62,314 bases of DNA from Anaerolineales bacterium (GTDB lineage Bacteria; Chloroflexota; Anaerolineae; Anaerolineales; UBA6663), in NCBI GenBank assembly GCA_016789175.1, contig JAEURK010000042.1:1-62314 (forward strand), read 5' to 3'. Both the position numbers and the translations under genes were made by a program. The notes beneath the pieces were generated by a model. That model did no database searches. It was not told where the DNA came from and worked only from the letters and a program-made list of their open reading frames with translations. Below, piece by piece: positions 30,871-38,638 of this stretch (positions are counted from its first letter, which is position 1; each line of letters opens with the position of its first letter).

Positions 30871-31689
30871 CTAGAACTTCACCACATTGGCGATCTTGAT
30901 CTTGGCCAGGGCTTCGGCCACCGTGGGCGCGACGCCCTTGTCGGCGACCTTGACGGCCGCGCCGGCCTTCTTGGGCGGCGGGGTGTAAGCCTTGCCCACG
31001 ATCGTGGGTGAGCCCTTGATGCCGATCTTGGTCACATCGAAGGCGACGGGCTCGCTCGCGCTCCACACTTCGGGCGTGTACTGCGCGGCGCGGATCACGT
31101 CGGGCAGCGGCGCGCGCTCGATGGCCGCGATCTCTTTCTCGACCGTGAGCAGGGCAGGGAGCGTGGTCTGCAGCACTTCAATGCCGCGCTCGGTGCGGCG
31201 ATGGACCACGCCGGTGCGCGCGATCGGGTCGAACGACTCGACCGAGACCGCGTAGCTGATCAGCGGGAGACCGAGCCGGGTAGCGACGCCTGGGCCGACC
31301 TGGGCCGTGTCGCCGTCGATGGCCTGTTTGCCGAAGAGCAGCAGGTCGACCGGCTCCTCGGCCATCAAGGCCTCGATCGTGCGCGCCAGCACGTACGACG
31401 TAGCCAGCGTGTCGGCCGCCGAGAACTTGCGGTCCGAGATCAGGATGCCACGGTCCGCGCCCTGTTCGGCGCACTCGACCAGCGCCTCGGAGGCCTTGGG
31501 CGGGCCCATGGTGATCACGGTCACCTTGCCGCCGAACTTGCGCTTGAGGCGCACGGCCAGTTCGACCGCGTGGGCGTCGTAGGGATTGATGATCGCGGGG
31601 ACGCCTTCACGGATGAGCGTGCCTGTTTCGGGGTTGATGCGGACGTTGGAGGTGTCGGGCACTTGTTTGATGGCGACGATCGCGTGCAT
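30871..31689 (-). CDS. fixA: FixA, electron transfer flavoprotein beta subunit
   Basis: ETF beta (272 aa). IVAIKQVPDTSNVRINPETG, then NPYDAHAVELAVRLKR and the VTVITMGPPKASEAL strand are typical. LLLFGKQAIDGDTAQVGPGVATRLGLPLISY is the diagnostic motif; the bifurcating flavin site is in this family. It is the first gene of fixA-fixB-fixC-fixX. In nitrogen fixers this complex reduces ferredoxin; no nif genes are in the window, so the partner here is unknown. A Rex-like site lies about 110 bases upstream. Confidence 0.94.
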   Translation of the reverse strand: MHAIVAIKQVPDTSNVRINPETGTLIREGVPAIINPYDAHAVELAVRLKRKFGGKVTVITMGPPKASEALVECAEQGADRGILISDRKFSAADTLATSYVLARTIEALMAEEPVDLLLFGKQAIDGDTAQVGPGVATRLGLPLISYAVSVESFDPIARTGVVHRRTERGIEVLQTTLPALLTVEKEIAAIERAPLPDVIRAAQYTPEVWSASEPVAFDVTKIGIKGSPTIVGKAYTPPPKKAGAAVKVADKGVAPTVAEALAKIKIANVVKF

Positions 31690-31801
31690 GAGAAGGCCCT
31701 TATGGAGAGAAACGAACTGAGCACCGGCGGACGCCGATGCCACAACGGTTTAATCGTAGTAGCCGCGCAACAGGGCGGATACTGCCGATCGGCACAGCTG
31801 A

Positions 31802-31819
31802 TTGTTCAGATTGTCACAA
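31802..31819. promoter_or_regulatory. Rex-like operator upstream of fixABCX
   Basis: TTGTTC-AGATTG-TCACAA resembles the Rex consensus TTGTGA-N6-TCACAA: the right half is perfect and the left half matches four of six. It lies between the palindrome and fixA in the only upstream region of the fix operon. Rex responds to NADH/NAD+, which would fit an electron-transfer operon. A weak CRP-type site is an alternative reading. Confidence 0.45.
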
Positions 31820-31897
31820 AGTCCGCGGCTGGCCGGGACGACATCGGCTGTGTAGGGGTTTTTCGTGCAAGACGGCCGATTTTGGGGGGTATGGTCA

Positions 31898-31967
31898 GAC
31901 ACCGGGAGTGCCCCGATGTATCCCGATGTCGCGCGACATCGGGATACATCGGGGCACTCCCGGTGTC
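31898..31967. repeat. Perfect 70-bp palindrome
   Basis: Two 35-bp arms (31898-31932 and 31933-31967) are exact reverse complements with no spacer; the centre is GTCGC|GCGAC. It lies 8 bases past the stop of the FlhB-like gene, which reads into it from the right, and upstream of fixA. No T-run follows, so it may act as a terminator or mRNA 3' cap. It could also be a mobile palindromic element. Confidence 0.9.
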
Positions 31968-31975
31968 GGCGGCGG

Positions 31976-32275
31976 TCACCGTGTGTTGGCCTTGCGCTCG
32001 CGCACGCGCCAGACGTAGATCAGCACTTCGGCGACCACAGCGTACAGCTCGGGGGGGATGGTCTGCTCGAGATCGAGCGTGGCCAGCGCGGTGGCGAGGA
32101 CCGGATCTTCCTTGATCGGCACGCCGTTCTCGCGCGCTAGCTTGAGGATCTGGTCCGCCAGCGCGCCCTGGCCGGTGGCAACGACCTTAGGGGCTTCGTC
32201 CTTTGCTTTGTCGTAACCCAGGGCGACGACGCGTTTGCGCGGGGCGGGGCGATCGTAAGTCAACATCGCGCTCAC
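31976..32275 (-). CDS. FlhB C-terminal-domain paralogue (FlhB2/YlqH type)
   Basis: A 99-residue soluble protein matching the C-terminal cytoplasmic part of FlhB. YDKAKDEAPKVVATGQGALADQILKLARENGVPIKEDPVLATAL corresponds to the FlhB region after the cleavage site, and IPPELYAVVAEVLIYVWR to its end. The NPTH cleavage motif itself is absent. Similar stand-alone proteins pair with a FliK-like gene in other flagellar operons, as here. Its GTG start overlaps the upstream stop (GTGA). Role in substrate switching is inferred. Confidence 0.88.
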   Translation of the reverse strand: MSAMLTYDRPAPRKRVVALGYDKAKDEAPKVVATGQGALADQILKLARENGVPIKEDPVLATALATLDLEQTIPPELYAVVAEVLIYVWRVRERKANTR

Positions 32276-33615
32276 ACTTTCATGTTGACGCCGGCCGCGG
32301 TTCCATCGAAGAGCGGCGAAGGCGGCGCCGGGTCAGTGACAAGCGGCGTGCCGACCAGGCAGCGCGCGGTCTTGAGCGTGTAACCGGCCCGGCTCAACCC
32401 GACTTGCAGCTCGCTCATCTCGGCCTCGGCCGCGGCCTGAACGTCAGTTGAGCTGGCCGTGACCCAGGCGCCGATCTGCTTGCCCAATACCGATAGATCC
32501 ACTTCGATCAACTCATCGCCGTCGAGCGGGATCCGCAGGGTCACGCGCGTCATCTGCGCATGAACGTCGGCGCTGCGGCCGTCGCGGGTCGTGACGCGCA
32601 GGAAACCGTGCGCGGCGTCCTGCCGACCGGGCACCTGCAAGGGCAGTGCCACCTGGTAAGCATGCGGCTCCACCTGCGGCCGATCGGGCGGCAGATTGGC
32701 GAGCGCGCTCTGTCGCAGGCCATCGATGAAATTGCGGATCTCGTTGGCGGCGGCCTGGGCGGCAGGATCCTTGGAGGCTTCAAGTTGCTGGCTCAGCCGG
32801 GCCAGATCCAACAGCGGCGAGGGCGTCAGGTTCGGGTCGGCCTGGACGCGCTGCGCCAGTTCACGCTCGATGCTGTGACCGAGCACGCGCAGGGCGTCAT
32901 GCAGTTCCTGATGAAGGGCTCCCCCGTTGGCCTGCCATTGCACTTTGATGCGGTCGAGCTGGCTGATGGCGCGCTGCACGGCCTCGGCCACGTCTTTGGG
33001 CAGGGCTTCGCTCTTGAGGGCCGCCAGCGTGCGAGCCAGGGTGTTGATCGACTCGGAGGGGGTCGGGAGCCGGCTCTGAGCGAGCTCGAGCGTCCCGGGC
33101 GTGATGGGTTTGCCCTGCGCCTTGAGCTGCGCCGCCACTTCGGCATCCTCGGGGCGCCATTGTCCCAGCGCCTCAAGCGCCGTGGCCAGTTCGCGCAGAT
33201 TGCTTTTCGTGACAGGGATCTGGGCTCGCAGCAAGGCCGCCGCGATTTGCTCGTTCTCGGGCGTGGCCTCGAGCCCCAGGTCGGCCAGCATGAGGCGCGC
33301 CAGCGGGGTCGTTTCCGTACGACTCCCGCCGGTGGTCGCGTTGGCCTGTAGGCGGGGCGCGACCTCGAGCTGCAACGCCCCGTCCTTCATGCCGCGCACG
33401 ATGAAATGCGCGACCTTTCCGGGCTCGAGCGTGACATCCTCCGGATGTCCGACGATCTGGGCCGTCAGCCGGGCGCCCTCGGCCACCAGGGTGATGTGGT
33501 CGTTGGCGATGTCGAGTACCGCGGCGTTCAGGCGCTGCCCGACGCGCAGCGACAACGAGGCCGTGTCGGGCGCGGCGATCGTGGTCGGCGGGGTGATGGG
33601 CTGAAGCGGCAACAT
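32272..33615 (-). CDS. FliK-like flagellar protein (YlqG type)
   Basis: A 447-residue protein, rich in Ala, Leu and Gln, upstream of the FlhB C-domain paralogue. The N-terminal region (LSLRVGQRLNAAVLDIANDHITLVAEG) is a small beta domain. The long middle is helical. The C-terminal part (LIEVDLSVLGKQIGAWVTASSTDVQAAAEAEMSELQVGLSRAGYTL) resembles the FliK C-terminal core that contacts FlhB. No signal peptide is seen. It follows flgE with a hairpin between them. Confidence 0.75.
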   Translation of the reverse strand: MLPLQPITPPTTIAAPDTASLSLRVGQRLNAAVLDIANDHITLVAEGARLTAQIVGHPEDVTLEPGKVAHFIVRGMKDGALQLEVAPRLQANATTGGSRTETTPLARLMLADLGLEATPENEQIAAALLRAQIPVTKSNLRELATALEALGQWRPEDAEVAAQLKAQGKPITPGTLELAQSRLPTPSESINTLARTLAALKSEALPKDVAEAVQRAISQLDRIKVQWQANGGALHQELHDALRVLGHSIERELAQRVQADPNLTPSPLLDLARLSQQLEASKDPAAQAAANEIRNFIDGLRQSALANLPPDRPQVEPHAYQVALPLQVPGRQDAAHGFLRVTTRDGRSADVHAQMTRVTLRIPLDGDELIEVDLSVLGKQIGAWVTASSTDVQAAAEAEMSELQVGLSRAGYTLKTARCLVGTPLVTDPAPPSPLFDGTAAGVNMKV

Positions 33616-33640
33616 CTGGGTCGATCCGGATCGGCGTCGG

Positions 33641-33671
33641 CCGGCGGACCTGGCTCACCCAGGTCCGCCGG
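33641..33671. terminator. Intra-operon hairpin after flgE
   Basis: 13-bp perfect arms (33641-33653, 33659-33671) with a 5-base loop lie 14 bases beyond the flgE stop and before the FliK-like gene. No clear U-run follows on the minus strand, so it is likely an attenuator or an mRNA-stabilising structure that lets hook protein outnumber downstream products. Confidence 0.6.
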
Positions 33672-33685
33672 TCATGACGACACGA

Positions 33686-34906
33686 TCAGCGTTTGAGGTT
33701 GACCAGTTCCTGGAGCATCTCGTCGCTCGTCGTGATCACACGCGACGAGGCCTGAAAGCCACGCTGCGCCAGGATCATGTTCGTGAACTCCTGCGACAGG
33801 TCGACGTTGGAGGCTTCGACGCTGCCCGGGATGATCGCGCCGCGGCCGTTGCTGTCAGGCAGGCCGGTGTTCGGCTCGCCGGCGTTCACGCCCTGCTGGT
33901 ACAGGTTCTGCCCGACCTTGTTCAGGCCGGCCGGATTGACGAAGCTTGTGACCGCCAGCTGCGCGACCAGGTTCTGCAGGCCGTTCGAGTATTGGGCGTA
34001 GACCTGGCCGGTCTTGGTCTCGACCGTGTAGCCAGTGACCGTGCCAGCGGCGACACCATCCTGGAAGGCCGCGTAGGCGCTGTTATCGGTCTCGAGCTGG
34101 GTCAGCGACGTGAGGTCGACCGTGAACGAGAAGGCCTGCGCGCCGGAGGCGCTGGCCGGGACGTTGATCGTGCCCGTGCCGCCGGCCGAAAGCGCGCCGG
34201 TGGCCGGGTTGAAGGTCAGCGTGCCCGAGCCGGTGCCGCCAGTGACGGTCGTCCAGCTCCAGGCATTGGCGCCAGTGCGCGTGACCTGGACGTCGACGTT
34301 GTGCAGCGCGCCGAACGCATCATAAGCACCAAAGGTCACGGTGACCGGTGTTGCCATCGGCTGCAGGGCGTTCAGGTTGCCACGCATGGTCAGCGACGAG
34401 GTCTGGCGCGCCAGCGTGCTGTTGATCGGGATGCGGATGTCGGTCAGGGCGGTGCCGGTGTTGACGACCGGCGGCGTGCCGGTTGGCAGCCAACCCTGGA
34501 TCCGATAGCCGGTGTTGGTGTTGACCATGTAGCCGTCGGCATCCAGGTCGATCGAACCGTCGCGCGAGTAGAACAATGTGCCGGCGCCGTCACGGTAGTT
34601 GAAGAAGCCGTCACCCTGCAGGGCCAGGTCGCCCATGCGACCGGTGGACGTCAGCGCGCCCTGGGTGAAGTTTTGGGTGATGCTTCCAACCCGCATGCCC
34701 AGGCCGACCTGCATCGGGTCGACGCCGCCGCGGGTGCCGGTCGGGCTCGAGCCCGGGCGCAGCAGCTGCGAAATCTGATCCTGGAAGCGGACGAAGCTGG
34801 TCTTGTAGCCGGTGGTGTTGACGTTGGCCAGGTTGTTGCCGATCACGTCCATCCACGTTTGATGGGCATTGAGCGCGCTGATGGCCGTAAACATTGAGCG
34901 AAGCAT
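33686..34906 (-). CDS. flgE: Flagellar hook protein FlgE
   Basis: Hook subunit (406 aa). N-terminal MLRSMFTAISALNAHQTWMDVIGNNLANVNTTGYKTSFVRFQD and GDLALQGDGFFNYRDG are family hallmarks. The central region includes YMVNTNTGYRIQGWLP and many Thr/Gly-rich beta segments. The C-terminal helix is GSVEASNVDLSQEFTNMILAQRGFQASSRVITTSDEMLQ. Length is normal for the family. A hairpin stands on each side of the gene. CCGGAGGACACC lies before the ATG. Confidence 0.96.
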   Translation of the reverse strand: MLRSMFTAISALNAHQTWMDVIGNNLANVNTTGYKTSFVRFQDQISQLLRPGSSPTGTRGGVDPMQVGLGMRVGSITQNFTQGALTSTGRMGDLALQGDGFFNYRDGAGTLFYSRDGSIDLDADGYMVNTNTGYRIQGWLPTGTPPVVNTGTALTDIRIPINSTLARQTSSLTMRGNLNALQPMATPVTVTFGAYDAFGALHNVDVQVTRTGANAWSWTTVTGGTGSGTLTFNPATGALSAGGTGTINVPASASGAQAFSFTVDLTSLTQLETDNSAYAAFQDGVAAGTVTGYTVETKTGQVYAQYSNGLQNLVAQLAVTSFVNPAGLNKVGQNLYQQGVNAGEPNTGLPDSNGRGAIIPGSVEASNVDLSQEFTNMILAQRGFQASSRVITTSDEMLQELVNLKR

Positions 34907-34928
34907 GGTGTCCTCCGGAAGGTCTTGG

Positions 34929-34959
34929 CCTGGGCATCCTCCAGGAGGGCCTGCCCAGG
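34929..34959. promoter_or_regulatory. Hairpin in the flgE leader
   Basis: CCTGGGCA (34929-34936) pairs with TGCCCAGG (34952-34959); inside it CCTCC and GGAGG can pair further. It lies 22 bases upstream of the flgE start on the minus strand. Part of it could sequester or set the leader structure before the flgE ribosome site. Function is inferred. Confidence 0.45.
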
Positions 34960-34984
34960 TGTGTCGTTGATGGGTTCGGCGTGC

Positions 34985-35359
34985 TTACTTGGCGAGCACG
35001 ACCGAGTCGATTTGCGTAAAGACGCCCTCGCCGCGGCTCTTGGCGTCGACGGCTGTGACGACCAGCCGGTCGCGGACGTTGACCACGAAGGCCATGTCGT
35101 CCATCAAGACCAGCGAGTCTTTGCCGCCGCGCTTGGCGGCGTTGTCGACGGCCAGGCTCAGGCGCGCCAGGTCGTCGGTGCTGAGCGCGATGTCGCGCTT
35201 CTCGAGCCGCTTCTGGGCGTGATTGGAGAAGCGCAGCTCGGCCTGTTGCAGCTCGGCCGCGAAGGCGTTGGCGCCGGTTGTCTTGGCCGCCGCGGCCGGG
35301 CGCGGCGTCGCGCCGGTGATGGCGGTCGTGCCGTTTGTGATGCGAAAGTCTTGCGTCAT
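34985..35359 (-). CDS. Flagellar operon protein, TIGR02530 type
   Basis: A 124-residue protein of the small family found between flgD and flgE in Gram-positive-type flagellar operons. The core is LRFSNHAQKRLEKRDIALSTDDLARLSLAVDNAAKRGGKDSLVLMDDMAFVVNVRDRLVVTAVD, which matches that family closely. The N-terminal 40 residues are Thr/Ala/Pro-rich and probably disordered. Its function is not known; it may assist hook assembly. Confidence 0.85.
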   Translation of the reverse strand: MTQDFRITNGTTAITGATPRPAAAAKTTGANAFAAELQQAELRFSNHAQKRLEKRDIALSTDDLARLSLAVDNAAKRGGKDSLVLMDDMAFVVNVRDRLVVTAVDAKSRGEGVFTQIDSVVLAK

Positions 35360-35378
35360 CGTCCTCTCCGTGGCCGCG

Positions 35379-35882
35379 TCAGACCGCGGTCCCTTCCAGG
35401 TCGCCGAAGAGCGCGTCGACCAGCAGCTCGGCCAGGGCGTCGATGTTCTGGGTGACGGCCTTGGCTGCCTCGACCTTGGTGACGCCCGAGAGCGGCGCGT
35501 ACTGGCCGTCGATCTCGAGCAGCACGTCGCTGCCGTTCATCTGCACGCTGGTGACCACGCCGGTCAGGGTGTCGCCGCTGCTTTGCATGGCCGTGACCTG
35601 CTTGCCGATCAGGGCGCTGGCGTTGTTGAGCTGGCTCTGGCTCATGAAGGCCGCCATCGACTTGTTGAGCTTTTGCATCTCGGTCAAGGATTGGAACTGC
35701 GCCGTCTGAGCCAGGAACTCGTCGTTCTTCATCGGTTCGAGCGGGTTCTGATTCTTGAGTTGCGAAACCAACAGGGTCAGGAACTGGTCCTGCAGGCTCT
35801 GGCTGGCTGCGCTTTTGGCGGTTGTCGTGGTGGGGCTGGAAACCACCTGGCCGTTCGTGATGGTGATGGGTTGGTACGCCAT
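35379..35882 (-). CDS. flgD: Hook cap protein FlgD
   Basis: Hook-capping scaffold (167 aa). QDQFLTLLVSQLKNQNPLEPMKNDEFLAQTAQFQSLTEMQKLN is the FlgD signature. After this the Gly-rich SALIGKQVTAMQSSGDTLTGVV region corresponds to the start of the cap domain, giving the short form of FlgD seen in many Firmicutes-type operons. It lies 9 bases after fliK and 19 before the TIGR02530-type gene. Confidence 0.95.
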   Translation of the reverse strand: MAYQPITITNGQVVSSPTTTTAKSAASQSLQDQFLTLLVSQLKNQNPLEPMKNDEFLAQTAQFQSLTEMQKLNKSMAAFMSQSQLNNASALIGKQVTAMQSSGDTLTGVVTSVQMNGSDVLLEIDGQYAPLSGVTKVEAAKAVTQNIDALAELLVDALFGDLEGTAV

Positions 35883-35891
35883 GGTTGCTTC

Positions 35892-37082
35892 CTAGATGCT
35901 CAGGTCCACGCCGGCGTTCGACCAACCGCGCGCGCTGTTCAGGCGCATCACGATCGGGCGGTCGCTGTCGTACGGATCGGTCTCGCCGCCCTTGATGCCG
36001 CGCAAGTTGATCCCGAAGGGCCGGGCGCCGTGGAACGAACGATTGGATTGCTGGTGCTGGCTGCCAAGCCCGGCGCTGATCGCGACGTTGGCAACGTCAA
36101 GGCCGCTGGCGCTCAGGTTGCTTTGCAGCTCGGTCAGGTGTTGCTCGAGCAGGGCCACGGTGTGCGGCTGCTCGGCGCGTACGCTGACCTGCAGGCCCTG
36201 GTCTGCGCCGTGGGTGACGCGCAGCTCGATGCGACCAAGCTCGGCCGGGTGGAGTGTGATCCTGACCGTTTCGAGCTTTTGCTCGCCGAGTTGTTCGACG
36301 GCATGCTGGATTTGGGCGATGACTTCCTTGGGTTGAACTTCCGCCAGGCGGGCCGGCTCAACTTCGGGTTTGGCGACGTGCACGGCTTGCAGGGCCGCGA
36401 CGCCGGGCGCCTGTGGCGTGGGCGGCGCTGCGGCCGCCTCGATCGGGGCGGAGCGGGCCGACGCCTTGGTCGGGGCCGGTGCTTCGGCTTGCGCGGCCGC
36501 CAGTGGTTGGGCGCTCTCGACCGTCGGCGTTGGGGTCGCGGCGGCGGTCGGGACCATGCTCGGCGGGGTGGCCGGCGCTTCAGGGGCGGTTAGCGCTGGC
36601 GTGGCATTCACCCAGACGTCACCGAAGCGCTGGCCGCGGCCGGGTAGGGCGCCCTTCACCGGCTGCGCGTCCGGGGCCTGGGGCGCTTCCAGCTCAGGCT
36701 GGGCACCGGCCTGGGGCGTCGGCGCGAGCGGATGAGGGTTGGCCAGTTCGAGGCGCGGGCCAGGCTTGGTGACCGGCACCAACACGGTCACGTCCGGCGA
36801 CGGCTCGCTCGGCTGCAGATCCGCCAGCGGTTGCTGCGGGGCGGCCGGCACGACCGGCACCGGCACGGTGACGCCGGCTCCGGCCAGCGCGGCCAGGGCC
36901 GCCAGCGTGGCTTCGTCGAGCGCCGGGGTGACGGTCGTCGGTTCGGCGGGCTCGCTCTTGGCCGCCGCGGTGCCAAGCGCATCCGCAAAGCTGGCGCCTT
37001 CGGGCGACGCGGGCTTCGGGTTGCTTGGGCCCGGAGTGGGGGCCGGCAGGGCGCCGGCGGGCAGGATGGGAAGATCGAGCAT
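35892..37082 (-). CDS. fliK: Hook-length control protein FliK
   Basis: A 396-residue Ala/Pro-rich secreted ruler protein. The first 270 residues are low complexity (Pro, Ala, Thr, Glu). The C-terminal core VRITLHPAELGRIELRVTHGADQGLQVSVRAEQPHTVALLEQHLTELQSNLSASGLDVANVAI is the conserved FliK domain (L-P--LG-v-v-l------l-v-f-a-----r--L---l--Lr--L---Gl). The tail is basic and less conserved. A second FliK-like gene lies downstream at 32272. Confidence 0.93.
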   Translation of the reverse strand: MLDLPILPAGALPAPTPGPSNPKPASPEGASFADALGTAAAKSEPAEPTTVTPALDEATLAALAALAGAGVTVPVPVVPAAPQQPLADLQPSEPSPDVTVLVPVTKPGPRLELANPHPLAPTPQAGAQPELEAPQAPDAQPVKGALPGRGQRFGDVWVNATPALTAPEAPATPPSMVPTAAATPTPTVESAQPLAAAQAEAPAPTKASARSAPIEAAAAPPTPQAPGVAALQAVHVAKPEVEPARLAEVQPKEVIAQIQHAVEQLGEQKLETVRITLHPAELGRIELRVTHGADQGLQVSVRAEQPHTVALLEQHLTELQSNLSASGLDVANVAISAGLGSQHQQSNRSFHGARPFGINLRGIKGGETDPYDSDRPIVMRLNSARGWSNAGVDLSI

Positions 37083-37087
37083 ACAGA

Positions 37088-37498
37088 TTACCTCCCGGTG
37101 GCGATGGCGCGGAGCAGGAGCAGTTTCTTGCTCACCGTCTGCGTCAGCGCCTGATACTTGATGCCGGTCTCGGCCTGTTGCATCAGCTCGACGTCAATGT
37201 TGACGTTGTTGCCGTCAGCGCGCTCGCTCCCGCCTTCGCGCTCGAACAGGGCATTGAACTCGGCCCGGCGATCGGTCGGGCGGGCGAGGTGCCCGGCCTG
37301 GGTCGTCGCCAACCGCAGCGGCGCCGCGTCCTGCTGGATCGCGCGCTGCAAGGTCGACTCGAAGTTATTGGTTTGGGCGTGGTACCCGGGTGTGTCGACA
37401 TTGGCCAGGTTGGTGCCGATCAGTTCCTGTCGGCGCGACAAACCGTCGAGGGCCAGGCGGGCGAGGTCGAACGTGGAATCGGTGATCAGGCCGCTCAT
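37088..37498 (-). CDS. flgB: Flagellar rod protein FlgB
   Basis: Proximal rod protein (136 aa). DLARLALDGLSRRQELIGTNLANVDTPGYHAQTNNFESTLQRAI is the FlgB signature. C-terminal NNVNIDVELMQQAETGIKYQALTQTVSKKLLLLRAI is also typical. Normally flgB precedes flgC; here it is separated by about 6.5 kb and follows a lytic transglycosylase, overlapping neither. The start ATG (37498) lies just after the transglycosylase stop. Confidence 0.95.
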   Translation of the reverse strand: MSGLITDSTFDLARLALDGLSRRQELIGTNLANVDTPGYHAQTNNFESTLQRAIQQDAAPLRLATTQAGHLARPTDRRAEFNALFEREGGSERADGNNVNIDVELMQQAETGIKYQALTQTVSKKLLLLRAIATGR

Positions 37499-37499
37499 G

Positions 37500-38039
37500 T
37501 CACGCGCTCCAATCCGTCGCAGCCGCGCCGGAGAGCTCCCGAACATAGTTCAGGATCTTGGGCACATAGCGCTGGGTCTCGGCAAAGGGCGGGATCGCGC
37601 CGTACTTATCGACGTTGCCCGGGCCGGCGTTGTAGGCCGCCAACGCGAGCTGAACGTCGCCGTCGTAACGGTCGAGCATCTGGGCCAGGTAGCGCGTGCC
37701 GCCGTCGATGTTTTGCGCAGGGTCGAGGGGGTTCGTCACACCGAGGCCGGCAGCCGTGCCGGGCATCAGTTGCATCAGGCCGAGGGCGCCGGCGCCTGAC
37801 ACCGCGTTCGGGTCGAAGTTCGACTCCGCCTTCACCACGGCTTTGACCAGGGTGGCGTCGACGCCGTAGCGCGCAGAGGCCTGCGCGATCAGGCTGTCGA
37901 AGCTGGTCGGTTGACCGGTTTGTTCGCCTTCTCCCAAGGAGGCCTGGCTGCCGGTCTGTAGGTCGTCGAGCCGCTCCAGCACGCGCTGCATCAGCTGCAT
38001 CATCACGGTCTGGATCGGCGAGATGCCGAAGTCATACAT
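37500..38039 (-). CDS. Lytic transglycosylase (SLT domain), rod-associated
   Basis: A 179-residue peptidoglycan lytic transglycosylase. The SLT domain begins at about residue 57: [47 protein letters not shown], with catalytic Glu in KAESNF, then [19 protein letters not shown] and [16 protein letters not shown]. There is no Sec signal peptide; the N-terminus ([23 protein letters not shown]) is an amphipathic helix, so export through the flagellar apparatus is likely, as for FlgJ. The adjacent flgB supports a role in rod penetration. Confidence 0.9.
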   Translation of the reverse strand: MYDFGISPIQTVMMQLMQRVLERLDDLQTGSQASLGEGEQTGQPTSFDSLIAQASARYGVDATLVKAVVKAESNFDPNAVSGAGALGLMQLMPGTAAGLGVTNPLDPAQNIDGGTRYLAQMLDRYDGDVQLALAAYNAGPGNVDKYGAIPPFAETQRYVPKILNYVRELSGAAATDWSA

Positions 38040-38191
38040 ATTCGTTACTCCCTGGTTTCGATGCAATCGCCGCTTACTTGCGTGAAGAATGCGTAAAAGA
38101 GCGAGGAGCGAACAGGCTGCTCAGCCATGTTCTGCGTTATGTACTTCTCCCGGCCCTCACGCTCCTTGCCCATCGCTCTGCGCTCCTCGCC

Positions 38192-38638
38192 TCACGCTCC
38201 CCGCGCTTTCCGAAACGCCCGCGAGATGTTGAGGTCGTCCACCTCGATCTCGGCCTTTCGGTTCTCTTCGCGTGCTTCAGCCTCTTCGGCCCTTTCCTTG
38301 AGCGTGATCAAAGTCTCTTCATCCTGTTTGGCCGCGACCAGTGCTTCGCGCACCTGCTCGACCCGTGCCTCTGCCTCGGCCAGGCGGATTCGTTGTTCCC
38401 GGATGTCGTGTTCGGTCCGTGTCAAGGCGCTGCGCGTAAAAGACAACGCACCCAGGTCTAGCGTGCGTCGACTCTGCAGTTTGTGAAGGTCCTCCAGCAG
38501 TCGGGTGTGCTTCTCATCCAGGGCGACCAGGGCGGCAGCTTGTTGCACGCGCTGGGCCTGCGCCTGAGCCATCTGCAGTTCGATGGCTTCGAGCAGACTG
38601 TGACGGACATCCAGGACGGACTGCAACGAGAATTTCAT
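38192..38638 (-). CDS. fliJ: Flagellar export protein FliJ
   Basis: A 148-residue coiled-coil protein of the export ATPase complex. MKFSLQSVLDVRHSLLEAIELQMAQAQAQ starts like FliJ (F-l--lL-vre--e), and nearly the whole protein is predicted to be a long helical hairpin. It overlaps fliI by 4 bases (ATGA), the classic order. A 152-bp spacer with GCGAGGAGCG/CGCTCCTCGC arms (38101-38110, 38181-38190) separates it from the transglycosylase gene. Confidence 0.9.
   Translation of the reverse strand: MKFSLQSVLDVRHSLLEAIELQMAQAQAQRVQQAAALVALDEKHTRLLEDLHKLQSRRTLDLGALSFTRSALTRTEHDIREQRIRLAEAEARVEQVREALVAAKQDEETLITLKERAEEAEAREENRKAEIEVDDLNISRAFRKARGA

Noticed and set aside
30871..31689. fixABCX as evidence for nitrogen fixation
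   Set aside because: No nif genes occur in the window, and FixABCX serves other ferredoxin-linked pathways, so only electron transfer is claimed.
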